Source: an uncultured bacterium (GTDB lineage Bacteria > Cyanobacteriota > Vampirovibrionia > Gastranaerophilales > Gastranaerophilaceae). Taken from it: a stretch of 64,000 nt of DNA. Numbering within the stretch: the stretch's first letter is position 1; each line of letters opens with the position of its first letter. The stretch lies in contig CACYVN010000002.1 of NCBI GenBank assembly GCA_902777855.1, positions 62,001 to 126,000 on the forward strand, written 5' to 3'. Positions 44,737-54,074 of the stretch are shown here, in pieces. The position numbers and the translations under genes are program-made. Under the pieces are notes generated by a model. The model had not been told where the DNA came from, ran no database searches, and was given only the letters and a program-made list of their open reading frames with translations.

Positions 44737-45342
44737 ATGGAACAACAAGAAGAAAAAAGTTTGAAGAATTACTACGCAAATTGCGTACTTAAAAACAAAT
44801 TCGGATTATCAAGAGATTTGGCAGAAATTGTATCAAAATTTATGCTAAACTTTTATGACAAATTTTTTGAAGATTTTGATCCCGAAAAGGCAAAACATTA
44901 TCGTAATGCTGCATCAAATATGATGAGCCCAAGACCTAATTACACTTCAAAAATAGAGTTTTACATAGGCTTAATGGATAAAGATACAAGATCATATCAC
45001 TATACAAAAGAACAGGCAAAACAAAAAGTGTTTGATGTCTTAGGAAATTGTACAATTATAGAAGCCACCGGCTGTTATACAAATGATAAAGGTGAACGCA
45101 TGATTATGGATACTCTCGTTGCAACAAAAATTCTGGAACAAGTGCCAAAAGATTTTCAGCACGATGCATCTTATAAATTAAAAGAAATCTTTAATCAATC
45201 AAGCATACTAAATGTAAGAAATACTTGTGAAATTAGATATAATAATGAATTTCCTGAAACAGTTCGCTATATTCAAATGACAATGAATGATTATGATTTA
45301 TCGTGGGAAGAAGCAGAACAAGCGATGAATGCTGGATGGTAA
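44737..45342 (+). CDS. Unknown protein, 201 aa, under SAM-riboswitch control
   Basis: Starts at the ATG 44737 with AAAGGAG upstream; the earlier ATG at 44659 lies inside the riboswitch/terminator and is unlikely. An N-terminal helical part (about 1-65) is followed by 'FYIGLMDKDTRSYHYTKEQAKQKVFDVLGNCTIIEATGCYTNDKGERMIM', which looks like a small alpha/beta domain, then a C-terminal helical tail. I do not recognise the family. Not a known methionine or SAM enzyme. It lies between the recombinase remnant and a methyltransferase pair, so a SAM-related role is suggested by the switch alone. Confidence 0.7.
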   Translation: MEQQEEKSLKNYYANCVLKNKFGLSRDLAEIVSKFMLNFYDKFFEDFDPEKAKHYRNAASNMMSPRPNYTSKIEFYIGLMDKDTRSYHYTKEQAKQKVFDVLGNCTIIEATGCYTNDKGERMIMDTLVATKILEQVPKDFQHDASYKLKEIFNQSSILNVRNTCEIRYNNEFPETVRYIQMTMNDYDLSWEEAEQAMNAGW

Positions 45343-45357
45343 CATTAAATCACAGAC

Positions 45358-45385
45358 TATATTCTTTACAGATGTAAAGAATATA
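45358..45385. repeat. Perfect 12-bp inverted repeat
   Basis: TATATTCTTTAC and GTAAAGAATATA around four bases, downstream of the riboswitch gene. There is no U-run directly after it, so it may be an operator or a weak terminator. Confidence 0.55.
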
Positions 45386-45441
45386 AATAAAAAATTTGGG
45401 AAAAGTATTATATCAATATGTGTACTAATAATATTCATATT

Positions 45442-45471
45442 TAGACAAAATAACTATTTCTGTTGTATACT
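45442..45471 (+). promoter_or_regulatory. Putative promoter of the methyltransferase pair
   Basis: TAGACA (45442-45447) and TATACT (45466-45471), 18 nt apart, before an AAGGAG ribosome site and GTG start. Confidence 0.5.
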
Positions 45472-45493
45472 ATAGTTACTAAGGAGAACGTTA

Positions 45494-46762
45494 GTGGTCT
45501 TATTAGAATCAGAAATACCTAAAAAAAACATTTTAAGTGTAACAAAAATAAAGCCAATGGATGGGACATTCAAAAATAATTTTGATATTCCTATTCATCG
45601 TTGGTACCCTTATATAGAAGGGTTTTCTATAAATTTTGTTCGGTCAATTTTAAACAATTATCCCCAAAACATTATTGTATATGATCCATTTAATGGTTCT
45701 GGAACAACAACCTTAACTGCAAGTTCAATGGGAATTAAGAGTTATGCTTCCGAAGTAAATCCATTTATGCGTTTTATTGCAAATACAAAAGTAAATGTTG
45801 TTAAAAGCATATTAGAAAATAACGAAATATTTGTTTTAAACAAAACATTTAAGGATTTATGTGATAAATTATTAGACACAAATTATAGAAAAAAAGTATT
45901 CAAAGAATGTAAAACAGTAAATGATTGTTACATAGAAAAAGATTTTTTCGATAAGAAAGTTTTACAAGATATTTCTTATATTAAATATTTGATAAAAAGT
46001 ATAAATAATGATGATATTGGAAATATCGCTTTGTTAAGTTTAGCCTCAATCACAGTTGAGATCTCAAATATGATTAGAGCTGCTGACTTGCGAAAGAAAA
46101 CATTAAAAGAAAAAGAGTTAGCCTCTAACAGTACAATAGATTTATTTATACAAAAATTCTCAAATGTTATTTCTGATATTCAATCAGTGAGAAACATGAA
46201 TTTTGAAGTAACAGAGTTTATAAGTGATAATGCAAAATCTATTAGTAAAAATTATTATAATACCGTTGATTTAGTGATAACATCACCACCTTATGTAAAT
46301 GGCACTAATTACTTTAGAAATACAAAATTAGAATTATGGATTTTAGATTTTATTTCAAAAGAAACAGACTTGAAAGTATATAGAGAACAAGCCATTACGG
46401 CAGGAATAAACAATGTTTCAGTTAATAATAAAATAAATCCATTAGATATTGTTGAACCATATGCAAAACAATTAGATAAATTATCTACAGATAAGAGAAT
46501 ACCAAAAATGATACGAGCATATTTTAGCGATATGAATGTTGTTTTCAAAAATTTTAACTTACTTCTCAAAAATAATGGAAGAATATATTTTGATATAGGT
46601 GATTCCGAATATTATGGTATTCATATTCCAGTGGATGAATTAATTGTATCTATAGCCAATAGCAATGGTTTTAAATTAATAGAATGCAAGTTACTGAGAA
46701 AAAGGCATTCAAAAACCGGAAATACTTTGTCTCAAAAATTATTAATCTTTGATAAGGAGTAA
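45494..46762 (+). CDS. DNA methyltransferase 1 of a restriction-modification pair
   Basis: 422 residues with a GTG start at 45494, supported by AAGGAG 8 nt upstream. Motif I DPFNGSGTTTL at 64-74 binds SAM, and motif IV is TSPPYVNGTNYF near 264. The I-then-IV order with TSPPY is typical of N4-cytosine or N6-adenine gamma/alpha-like type II enzymes. The last residues 'HSKTGNTLSQKLLIF' are unremarkable. The second methyltransferase begins 2 nt after its stop, so both are coupled and probably protect the two strands of an asymmetric site. Confidence 0.88.
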   Translation: MVLLESEIPKKNILSVTKIKPMDGTFKNNFDIPIHRWYPYIEGFSINFVRSILNNYPQNIIVYDPFNGSGTTTLTASSMGIKSYASEVNPFMRFIANTKVNVVKSILENNEIFVLNKTFKDLCDKLLDTNYRKKVFKECKTVNDCYIEKDFFDKKVLQDISYIKYLIKSINNDDIGNIALLSLASITVEISNMIRAADLRKKTLKEKELASNSTIDLFIQKFSNVISDIQSVRNMNFEVTEFISDNAKSISKNYYNTVDLVITSPPYVNGTNYFRNTKLELWILDFISKETDLKVYREQAITAGINNVSVNNKINPLDIVEPYAKQLDKLSTDKRIPKMIRAYFSDMNVVFKNFNLLLKNNGRIYFDIGDSEYYGIHIPVDELIVSIANSNGFKLIECKLLRKRHSKTGNTLSQKLLIFDKE

Positions 46763-46763
46763 A

Positions 46764-47927
46764 ATGCGAGAACTACTTTGTAAAGACGAAACATTTGAGA
46801 ATTTGGCAAAAGATTTTATAGATAAATTCCCTTATCAGGAAGAACCTTATTGTTCTCGTAATTGGGGACATAGATGGCACTCTTTTTGTTCTTATCACGG
46901 TAAATTAAAGCCCGCAATTGCACACTTTTTAATTAAAAACTTTACCAATGAAAATGACACTATACTAGACCCTCTTGGCGGAGTTGGCACAATAGCATTA
47001 GAAGCTATATTACAGGGTAGAAATGCAGTATCAAATGATTTGAGTGAATTAGCATATGTCATTACAAAAGCAAAAATTGAAAAAAATAATTATGAAAATA
47101 TTTTTAAGGTAGTAGAGAATTTATCGGCATATATAGAAAATAACAAAACCAACGAACTTGAGAATCATTTATATGACGATTTTGGACTAAATGGTAAAAT
47201 TCCAGAATATTTTGAAAAAAACACCTATGCTGAAATTCTTTCAGCAAGAAAATATTTTAAAAATAAAAAGCTTGAAGATTTAAGTCCGGCAGAATGTGTT
47301 GTCTTTGCATCTTTTTTACATGTTTTACATGGAAACAGACCATATGCACTGTCTAGAAATTCTCATCCACTTACTCCGTATGCTCCTACTGGTGAATTCA
47401 TATACAAAAACGTTATAGAACATATTGTAGATAAAATAAATCTTACGTATAAAAATAACTTTTTTAATGAATATAATGGAATCGGTAAATCAGCTTTGGG
47501 AAATTATACGCAATTAAGTAATATTTATAATAATTATTTTGATGCAATTATTACTTCTCCTCCATTTTTAAGTTCTTTAAAATTTTACTCTCAAAATTGG
47601 ATGCGTTTATGGCTTTCAGGTTGGGAACCGGAAGACTACACAAATGCAAATATGCGTTTTTTAGAAGGTCAACAGAAAAAAGATATAAATGTATACGATA
47701 GCTTTTTTGAAATGTCATATAATGTTTTAAAGTCAAATGGTCGTATTATATTGCATTTAGGGAAAACTGAAAAATACGATATGGCAGATTTGTTATCTTC
47801 TATTGCAAAAAAATATTTTGTGGAAGTTTATAGAGGTGATGAATCAGTCAAAAACATTGAGAAGCACGGAATAAAAGATAAAGGTGGAACAACTCATCAT
47901 CAATACTTATTCTTAATCAAACGCTAA
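46764..47927 (+). CDS. DNA methyltransferase 2 of a restriction-modification pair
   Basis: 387 residues from the ATG at 46764 (AAGGAG upstream). Motif I DPLGGVGTIALEAILQGR (69-86), motif IV TSPPFLSSLKF near 262, and 'LNVLKSNGRIILHLGKTEKY'-like motif V/VI region. PPF instead of PPY in motif IV is a variant seen in active enzymes. Ends in a 4-nt overlap with the convergent HNH gene. With methyltransferase 1 it forms a two-MTase system. Confidence 0.87.
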   Translation: MRELLCKDETFENLAKDFIDKFPYQEEPYCSRNWGHRWHSFCSYHGKLKPAIAHFLIKNFTNENDTILDPLGGVGTIALEAILQGRNAVSNDLSELAYVITKAKIEKNNYENIFKVVENLSAYIENNKTNELENHLYDDFGLNGKIPEYFEKNTYAEILSARKYFKNKKLEDLSPAECVVFASFLHVLHGNRPYALSRNSHPLTPYAPTGEFIYKNVIEHIVDKINLTYKNNFFNEYNGIGKSALGNYTQLSNIYNNYFDAIITSPPFLSSLKFYSQNWMRLWLSGWEPEDYTNANMRFLEGQQKKDINVYDSFFEMSYNVLKSNGRIILHLGKTEKYDMADLLSSIAKKYFVEVYRGDESVKNIEKHGIKDKGGTTHHQYLFLIKR

Positions 47928-49399
47928 TCATGTTTTAATGTAATGCTTTTAGGATACTTATTTGTTTTTCGATTGTATTCTTTTATCAAATCAATTTTTA
48001 GACCAGATGCGATTATAACTTTTTGTATTGAATGATATATTTGGTCTGCCGCTTTTTTACCTTCCCTTACTTTTTGATAATCCTTATGCATTAAAAATTC
48101 ATCAAAAAACCAATCTATTTTGCTAACTAATTTTTTTACAGCTTCTAAATTAATAATTTTAGATGATAAAATTTCAAGTGAAAGTTTTGTTATTTTTGAT
48201 AATTGCACTAAATGGTCTTTGTCATAAAACTCAACAGGAAATAAATCGCTCTTTTTACTATTACAAGATGAACAAAGACATGTGGCATGAATATCAAGTG
48301 GCCACAAATAAGCTAATGGCATAGTATGGTCTAAGTCCATTTCATTAACAGTAATACTTTTACCACAATTAAAACACTTTTTGTCAAATGTTTCCCAAAT
48401 GTGTTTATCAAATTCTTTCTTTTCTTGTTTACGGAACTTATGATAAATCCACTCATTATCAAGAAGCGTATCTACTAAAACTTCTATTGCACGTCTTCGT
48501 AGGGAATCTTCTCTATGTTGTGTTGAAGTCCGCATTGGATTTAATGGTGCATTTACAAAGAATTTTTTACAAGCCTTACATTCTAATTGATGTCCATAAT
48601 AAGTTTGGACTTGATTATCCTCATTTATTTGTTCAATTTTCGGATAATTTTTATTCATAATTTTATACTTTGCAAAATTTTTATGTGTACACGGCGCCCT
48701 TGATGCACAATGATTTGAATATGCAAGAGTAGTTCTCTCCTCATCTATGTTAATAGGAATATATCTCGAGCAACGATTACAACTTTTTATGACAAGAATT
48801 TTCCCTTCTTTAAATGCATTGATAGAAGGATTCACCAAATTTAGTGCTATGTCTTGTTCATGATTTAAGTAATAAGTTTCAGGAACAGTAATTGCTGTTT
48901 TTTTGTTGAATTCACTCAATGCATTTTCATTATCAATATAATGAGGCTGGGTAACTATATCAAAATCTAAACCATATATGTGATATGAAATTTCTTTTTC
49001 TCCAGAGAATGCAATTTCAATAAATACATTTTCTATTTCATCATTTTTTAATATGTCGATATAATCGTGTACACCAATTTTATTCCATTTGTTGTAATCT
49101 AAATCAATCGCAAAATTCGTACTGCATTTTTTATCTTGATATAAATATTTAAACTTGATTTCAACAGACATTTTACTCTCTGGGAAAATATAAAAGCCTA
49201 AAGCTAACATAGCTTTATTTAATCCAAATATATCAACTAATTTTATGCTTTTCTTATAAAATTTTAGCAAAGCAGATTTATTTTTATCATGAAAAAACCA
49301 GGATTTAACTATCTTGCATTCGCTTCCCGTAGTCTCACCAGAGGTATGAAAACCACTTTCTCTTGTTGTATCGCGTCTTTTATAAGTTCTAAATCTCAT
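47924..49399 (-). CDS. HNH endonuclease (putative type II restriction enzyme)
   Basis: 491 residues. Two Cys-rich regions near 205-240 (CNRCSRYI, HCASRAPC) and about 285 (LECKACKK) probably bind zinc. The HNH core (about 335-380) is CFNCGKSITVNEMDLDHTMPLAYLWPLDIHATCLC then CNSKKSDLFPVEFY, with the DH catalytic pair and a second Cys pair. It is convergent with and abuts the second methyltransferase, the normal relationship in type II restriction modules. Which sequence it cuts is unknown. A homing-type HNH protein is less likely because of its size and context. Confidence 0.85.
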   Translation of the reverse strand: MRFRTYKRRDTTRESGFHTSGETTGSECKIVKSWFFHDKNKSALLKFYKKSIKLVDIFGLNKAMLALGFYIFPESKMSVEIKFKYLYQDKKCSTNFAIDLDYNKWNKIGVHDYIDILKNDEIENVFIEIAFSGEKEISYHIYGLDFDIVTQPHYIDNENALSEFNKKTAITVPETYYLNHEQDIALNLVNPSINAFKEGKILVIKSCNRCSRYIPINIDEERTTLAYSNHCASRAPCTHKNFAKYKIMNKNYPKIEQINEDNQVQTYYGHQLECKACKKFFVNAPLNPMRTSTQHREDSLRRRAIEVLVDTLLDNEWIYHKFRKQEKKEFDKHIWETFDKKCFNCGKSITVNEMDLDHTMPLAYLWPLDIHATCLCSSCNSKKSDLFPVEFYDKDHLVQLSKITKLSLEILSSKIINLEAVKKLVSKIDWFFDEFLMHKDYQKVREGKKAADQIYHSIQKVIIASGLKIDLIKEYNRKTNKYPKSITLKHD

Positions 49400-49584
49400 T
49401 TTTATATTTTATAACAGATAAATTTTAGACACAACTAAGTATATAAAGTTAATATTTTAGGTATTTTATAAAAATTCAAAAAACATTACTATCAACAGAT
49501 ATGTCTAATAAAGAATAAATATATTTAAAAACATTTGTTTATTATAAAATTATATTATTAAAAGTAATATTTTACAAAAGGAAT

Positions 49585-50589
49585 ATGGGACAATCTAATT
49601 CAAATATAAATTATATTGATAATGGAGGAGCCAATGCACAGAAAGGCTTTAATTATCAAGATGCATTAGCGATGCTTATAATTATTACCAACTTTTCTAA
49701 AAATGATTTTTGTATATATCTTGAATGTAGAGATGATTTGGAAGTAGATTTAACAGAGCAAAAAATTTTTATACAAGTAAAATCTACTAAACAAAGTGTA
49801 GCAACTCTTATACGACAAAACAAGAAACGGGATGGGACTTATAATAAGTCTACTTTATACAAGAATTTAAATAAATCTTGTGATGACAAATTGAATAAAT
49901 ATAAAATCGTCACGACATCATACCCAGAAGGGAAATCAACAATTAAAGGAGAAATCTTTAATGAGTTATATCAATATACTGATGAACAAAAGAAATTAAT
50001 TGTTGAAACCCTTTTGCAACAAGGACTAAAAAAAGAAGAACTTGAACAAAAATTAAAAAATAGTTATATTTATGTTTCACCATTTGATAATAATTTAGAT
50101 GTTGCACTTACTTATTTGCTTGGAGTTATGGCTGAAGAAGGTATAAGTGTCGACAATGACCGAGGAAGATTGCTTTTATGTGAGTTGCTAACTGATATAC
50201 ATAAAAAAGCAGAAAAAAAGATCATAACGCCAAGTGATATAGAAAAAAAGAAATTAAAAAAGGATGAATTGATTAAACTTGCAAAAGTAGAAAAATGCTA
50301 TAAATATATGGAAGAAATTACTACGAAGCTTGACAATGCAGGAATTATAAATTTTGATGACAAAATAAGAATTAACGAATATATTCGGGTTGTTGATCTA
50401 AAACATAAATCTGAATATAAGATTGTAGATGATTCAATAATAGATTCTGAATTATCTGGAAACCCTGAGCAAGTTATAAAAGTATTACACGACAAATTAA
50501 TTTCTTTAAACATCAATTCTAATTTACTTTATGCAATATTGATAGATAAATATGTTATGCTCGCTTTTTATAAGGAGAAAATAAATTGA
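49585..50589 (+). CDS. Cap4/DUF4297-type nuclease-domain protein (LmuA-like)
   Basis: 334 residues. N-terminal 'GGANAQKGFNYQDALAMLIII...FCIYLECRDDLEVDLTEQKIFIQVKST' is the dsDNA-nuclease pattern of DUF4297/Cap4: a GF-YQ motif followed by E...DD and a (I/V)QVKS catalytic block. The C-terminal 140 residues (about 195-334) are helical without a recognised motif and may be the partner-binding part. It overlaps the SMC-like gene by 4 nt, so both are coupled. Fits the effector of Lamassu or related ABC-three-component systems. Confidence 0.78.
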   Translation: MGQSNSNINYIDNGGANAQKGFNYQDALAMLIIITNFSKNDFCIYLECRDDLEVDLTEQKIFIQVKSTKQSVATLIRQNKKRDGTYNKSTLYKNLNKSCDDKLNKYKIVTTSYPEGKSTIKGEIFNELYQYTDEQKKLIVETLLQQGLKKEELEQKLKNSYIYVSPFDNNLDVALTYLLGVMAEEGISVDNDRGRLLLCELLTDIHKKAEKKIITPSDIEKKKLKKDELIKLAKVEKCYKYMEEITTKLDNAGIINFDDKIRINEYIRVVDLKHKSEYKIVDDSIIDSELSGNPEQVIKVLHDKLISLNINSNLLYAILIDKYVMLAFYKEKIN

Positions 50590-52244
50590 TAATTGAAAAA
50601 ATTATAATTGTTGATAATGCAAATAAAGAAGCAAATGCATTCGATTTTAGTGCAAATGCTAATATAATAACGGCTAAAAACAATACACAGGGTAAATCTT
50701 GTTTATTGAAATCTATATATTTTGCATTAGGTTTAGATATTAAGACATTTAAAATTGATTGGCAACCTACCCAAAAAATGTTTAAAATATTTTATGAACA
50801 TAATGAAAAAAGAGGTACCATATTAAGATATAAAAATAGAATATGGATTGACAAAAATCCAGATAGCGTTGATTTAAAAGAATATGCGCAATGGCTGTCT
50901 GAACTTTTTAATATTAAAATTAAGCTTCCTTTAAAAGATACAGAAAATTATGATGATGTTTACCCATCTGCATATTTATTGCCATTTTATGTTGATCAAG
51001 ATAACTCTTGGGCAGGCGCCATATATAAGAACGTTGTCAATGAACTTGGAGCATATAATTCTACGTATATCCCTAAAAGTATGTTTGAATATTTATTTAA
51101 AATTTCAAATGAAGAAATTATGCAATTAGAAGAAGAACAAAATCAGTTAAATATACAAAAAAACATAATAACTAATAGAAAAAATGTAATACAAGACTTG
51201 AAAGATAAGTTTATTTCTGATGTTGAACCTATATTATTTAATGAAGATGATGTCAAAGAATATATTCAAAAATATTTATATTATGCAAAACGTATTAGTA
51301 AGAAAATTCAAATAAAAAAGAATGTTATTTATGAAATGGAAATAAAATTAGATAAACTAAGATTAGAGCTATCTGAAATAGAGGATATTATTGCTTGTAT
51401 AGATACAGAATATGATAATATAAAAACAACATGCAAATATTGTCATTCTGAATTAACAATGAGCCAATCAATACAAAGACTTAAATTATCTAATAACAAA
51501 TATGATTTTGGACTACGCAAAGAACAACTAAAACGTGAAATATTAAAACTTGAAGAAGACCTCAAGGAACTTGTAGATGAAAAGGCTGGTTTGGAAGATG
51601 ATTATACTGAATTATTGCAAATTACCGAAATAAAGCAGCAAGAATATACATTAAATGAATATATAGAAAATAAGTCAAAATCTTTTACGAGAGATAATTA
51701 TTATAAAATAGAAGACAAACTAAGTTTGGATATATCACACTTAGAAGATGAAATTAAGATAATACAAAAAATCGTAGCAGAAAAACGAAAAGCTCAGGAA
51801 TCCTTAAGCGAAAGTATATCAAGTCGTTTTAATGAATTATTGACAAAATTAAATGCAAAATTTCCAAACGTTGATATGAATATGCATAGATTTATGGAAT
51901 TTAAAGGAATTAAAAATAGTGGTGCTACAAAAAATGCAGAGTATTTTATCCTTTATATGATTTATTTAAGACTTTTAATTGAGTTTTCTCCTGTCCAAAT
52001 TCCAATAGGATTAGATTCCGTTATAAAAGATGAAGTAGATGAAAGTAATAAGAATAATTTTTATAAAATTATTGAAAAATATATATTAGAGTCTAATAAA
52101 CAATCTTTTGTTGTAATGTTAGAAGATAAGATTTCTGTTTTGGAAAATTCTACCAATTATAAATATTTAAATTTACAAAAACCAATACTAAAAAGTGAAA
52201 AATATGATGAATTAATAGGTGAATTTAATATTATTTTTCAATAA
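50586..52244 (+). CDS. SMC/Rad50-like ATPase (LmuB-like)
   Basis: 552 residues. Walker A-like NNTQGKSCLL at 32-41, flanking coiled coils (about 180-270 and 310-450) joined at CKYCHSEL, a zinc-hook CxxC at about 282-285, and a C-terminal ABC half with a signature-like SGATKNAEYFILYMIYLRLL and 'PIGLDSVIKDEVDESN' acting as Walker B/D-loop. Rather short for Rad50 but normal for defence SMC proteins. It starts inside the end of the nuclease gene. Expected to sense unusual DNA ends or structures and activate the nuclease. Confidence 0.85.
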   Translation: MIIEKIIIVDNANKEANAFDFSANANIITAKNNTQGKSCLLKSIYFALGLDIKTFKIDWQPTQKMFKIFYEHNEKRGTILRYKNRIWIDKNPDSVDLKEYAQWLSELFNIKIKLPLKDTENYDDVYPSAYLLPFYVDQDNSWAGAIYKNVVNELGAYNSTYIPKSMFEYLFKISNEEIMQLEEEQNQLNIQKNIITNRKNVIQDLKDKFISDVEPILFNEDDVKEYIQKYLYYAKRISKKIQIKKNVIYEMEIKLDKLRLELSEIEDIIACIDTEYDNIKTTCKYCHSELTMSQSIQRLKLSNNKYDFGLRKEQLKREILKLEEDLKELVDEKAGLEDDYTELLQITEIKQQEYTLNEYIENKSKSFTRDNYYKIEDKLSLDISHLEDEIKIIQKIVAEKRKAQESLSESISSRFNELLTKLNAKFPNVDMNMHRFMEFKGIKNSGATKNAEYFILYMIYLRLLIEFSPVQIPIGLDSVIKDEVDESNKNNFYKIIEKYILESNKQSFVVMLEDKISVLENSTNYKYLNLQKPILKSEKYDELIGEFNIIFQ

Positions 52245-52315
52245 TTATTAATTTATGTTACTTCGTTTTGGACTAGGTAAAGCTCAAGTAGAGAATTTGG
52301 CGGAAAATTTGCATT

Positions 52316-52354
52316 AAAAAACAGAGAATTATCGTAATTTTAATTCTCTGTTTT
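52316..52354. terminator. Bidirectional hairpin terminator
   Basis: AACAGAGAATT/AATTCTCTGTT stem, with A-run before and TTTT after, 70 nt beyond the SMC gene and facing tmRNA from the other side. Confidence 0.75.
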
Positions 52355-52433
52355 GATTAAATCGCTATATTGTCCCGTGTTTGCAGGATTTTTAGTTAGA
52401 GAGTTTGGTCTTATCTCTCTATTTAAGACTAAA

Positions 52434-52833
52434 TGGTGGAGACGGTGGGAGTCGAACCCACGTCCAAAACGGATGACAACATACTTCTACGAGTGTAGAC
52501 AATTTTTTGCTCAACTGATTCAGGAAAATGTCTAAACCATACGAATCAGCCCAAGGTTTTATTTAAAGGAAACTCTAAACCTTGCAAAGTTGTCTTGATG
52601 CACTTACTTTGCATAGATGCACTGCCGCTTGCATAATGGACTCATAAAACCGGCAAGCTGGGCAATATGAGTGGCTAAGCATAGACTAAGCAGCTAATGC
52701 ATAAGCACCAGCGAAGTCTACTTTTCTTACATTGTTAGCACTTAATTTGTTTTGCTCGTTGATGACGGAGAACAGCGCTCCGACCCGCCGCATATTACCA
52801 CCAAAACGTCCTGTCAAATGCCAAAACGTCCCC
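52434..52833 (-). ncRNA. ssrA: Transfer-messenger RNA (tmRNA)
   Basis: 400 nt with tRNA-Ala-like ends: 5' GGGGACG pairs with CGTCTCC before ACCA encoded at the 3' end, and a T-arm GGGTTCGACTCCC. The internal tag frame (52687-52740) starts at GCT and encodes ANNVRKVDFAGAYALAA followed by TAG; the LAA end is the usual protease signal. It rescues stalled ribosomes with SmpB. It marks the right edge of the accessory island. Confidence 0.96.
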
Positions 52834-52862
52834 ATGGATATTGTAAATGTACGATTATTACC

Positions 52863-52890
52863 ATTATAATTGAATTTAAACCTTTTTCAA
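52863..52890 (-). promoter_or_regulatory. Promoter of tmRNA
   Basis: On the minus strand, TTGAAA (52885-52890) and TATAAT (52863-52868) with a 16-nt spacer, about 30 nt before the mature 5' end. Confidence 0.65.
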
Positions 52891-52999
52891 CCCTGATTGT
52901 AACAAAATGTTAAGAGCATGACTAAAAACATTAAAGTTCATGCTTTTATCTGCCGACATGCATGATAACGAATAAAATACGACGAAAGGAAACACTGTC

Positions 53000-54055
53000 A
53001 TGGGAATGTCAGCATCACAAGCAAGATTTTTAAGTTTAACCGCGAGAAAGAACAATGTTGAATTTGAAGGACAACAAATTAACCAGCAAAGAACGACCTT
53101 GTCTAACGAATCAGCAAGTTACTACAGCGAGTTATGTAACATGAAAGTACCGACACCGCCGTCAATTGACGATTATACAAAAGTGTCTTACATCTTTAAT
53201 GATGGTGCGATGACCAATACATTGATTTCTTTATTGCCAAAATCAGGTACAAATAATCAATATGTTGTCAACTATGTTGAAGAATGGCAGGATGATTATG
53301 CTATTGTTCCTGCTGCATCAAGTTTAGTTGAAAGAGGTGTTACTGATGCAGGAGCAGCCGATGGGACTTATTCAATCGGTAGTTGCAAATTGAGACCGGC
53401 AGGAACTGCCCCGAGTAATATTTCAGATGATGAATATTATGAATCGCTTTCTCCGGCACAACGTAGTGCATTATTGGAAAATGAGCAGTATTTATTAAAA
53501 ATGGCTCAGCAAAAAACCGGTGATAATGGCAGATTCTTTATCAGATATGTTAAAAATACTACTACAGGTAACTTTGAACCGTATTTATATGCAGAAAGTG
53601 AATTGACTCAGCCTCAAAAATATAACAACAAGAATTTGGCAAGTATCCCTTGTTATTCACTGGGTTCAACAACCCAAACAAGAGAAATATTACATAAAGA
53701 TGCAACCGTTGAAAAGGATTCTTCAGGAAGATATGTTGCGATAACAATTAAATTGGGTAAAGATGAAAATGATAATGATATTGAACGTACATATGCTTTA
53801 ACAACAACGACAACAACCGACGAAGAGGCATACAACGATGCAATGAATCAGTACAATTATGCACAACATGAATATGACCATAAGATTCAGGAAATTAACT
53901 CTAAACTTGAAATTGTACAACAACAGGATAAACAGTTAGAGTTGAAACTGAAACAACTTGATACCGAAGAAAATGCAATTTCAACAGAAATGGATGCAGT
54001 TAAGAAAGTTATTTCCAAAAACGTTGAATCTTCATTCAAAACATTCAATGCGTAA
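53000..54055 (+). CDS. Hypothetical protein with C-terminal coiled coil, 351 aa
   Basis: Preceded by AAAGGAAAC. Starts MGMSASQARFLSLTARKNNVEFEGQQINQQR, a helical N-terminus in a style I associate with this lineage's secretion/appendage-like proteins (flagellar-hook-like resemblance is only an impression). The middle (about 55-230) is a globular region, and the C-terminus (about 275-345) is a Gln/Glu/Lys-rich coiled coil. No signal peptide or catalytic motif. Function unknown. Followed by a clear terminator. Confidence 0.65.
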   Translation: MGMSASQARFLSLTARKNNVEFEGQQINQQRTTLSNESASYYSELCNMKVPTPPSIDDYTKVSYIFNDGAMTNTLISLLPKSGTNNQYVVNYVEEWQDDYAIVPAASSLVERGVTDAGAADGTYSIGSCKLRPAGTAPSNISDDEYYESLSPAQRSALLENEQYLLKMAQQKTGDNGRFFIRYVKNTTTGNFEPYLYAESELTQPQKYNNKNLASIPCYSLGSTTQTREILHKDATVEKDSSGRYVAITIKLGKDENDNDIERTYALTTTTTTDEEAYNDAMNQYNYAQHEYDHKIQEINSKLEIVQQQDKQLELKLKQLDTEENAISTEMDAVKKVISKNVESSFKTFNA

Positions 54056-54074
54056 GAGAAATAGAAAAGAATAT

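Noticed and set aside
52258-52317. Short frame (MLLRFGLGKAQVENLAENLH) between the SMC gene and tmRNA, considered as an integrase remnant
   Set aside because: Twenty codons without a recognisable motif; cannot be told from chance.
52353-52535. A plus-strand open frame reading WWRRWESNPRPKR across the tmRNA 3' end
   Set aside because: It is the complement of the tmRNA acceptor/T-arm sequence. Such frames are a frequent annotation artefact over tRNA-like genes.
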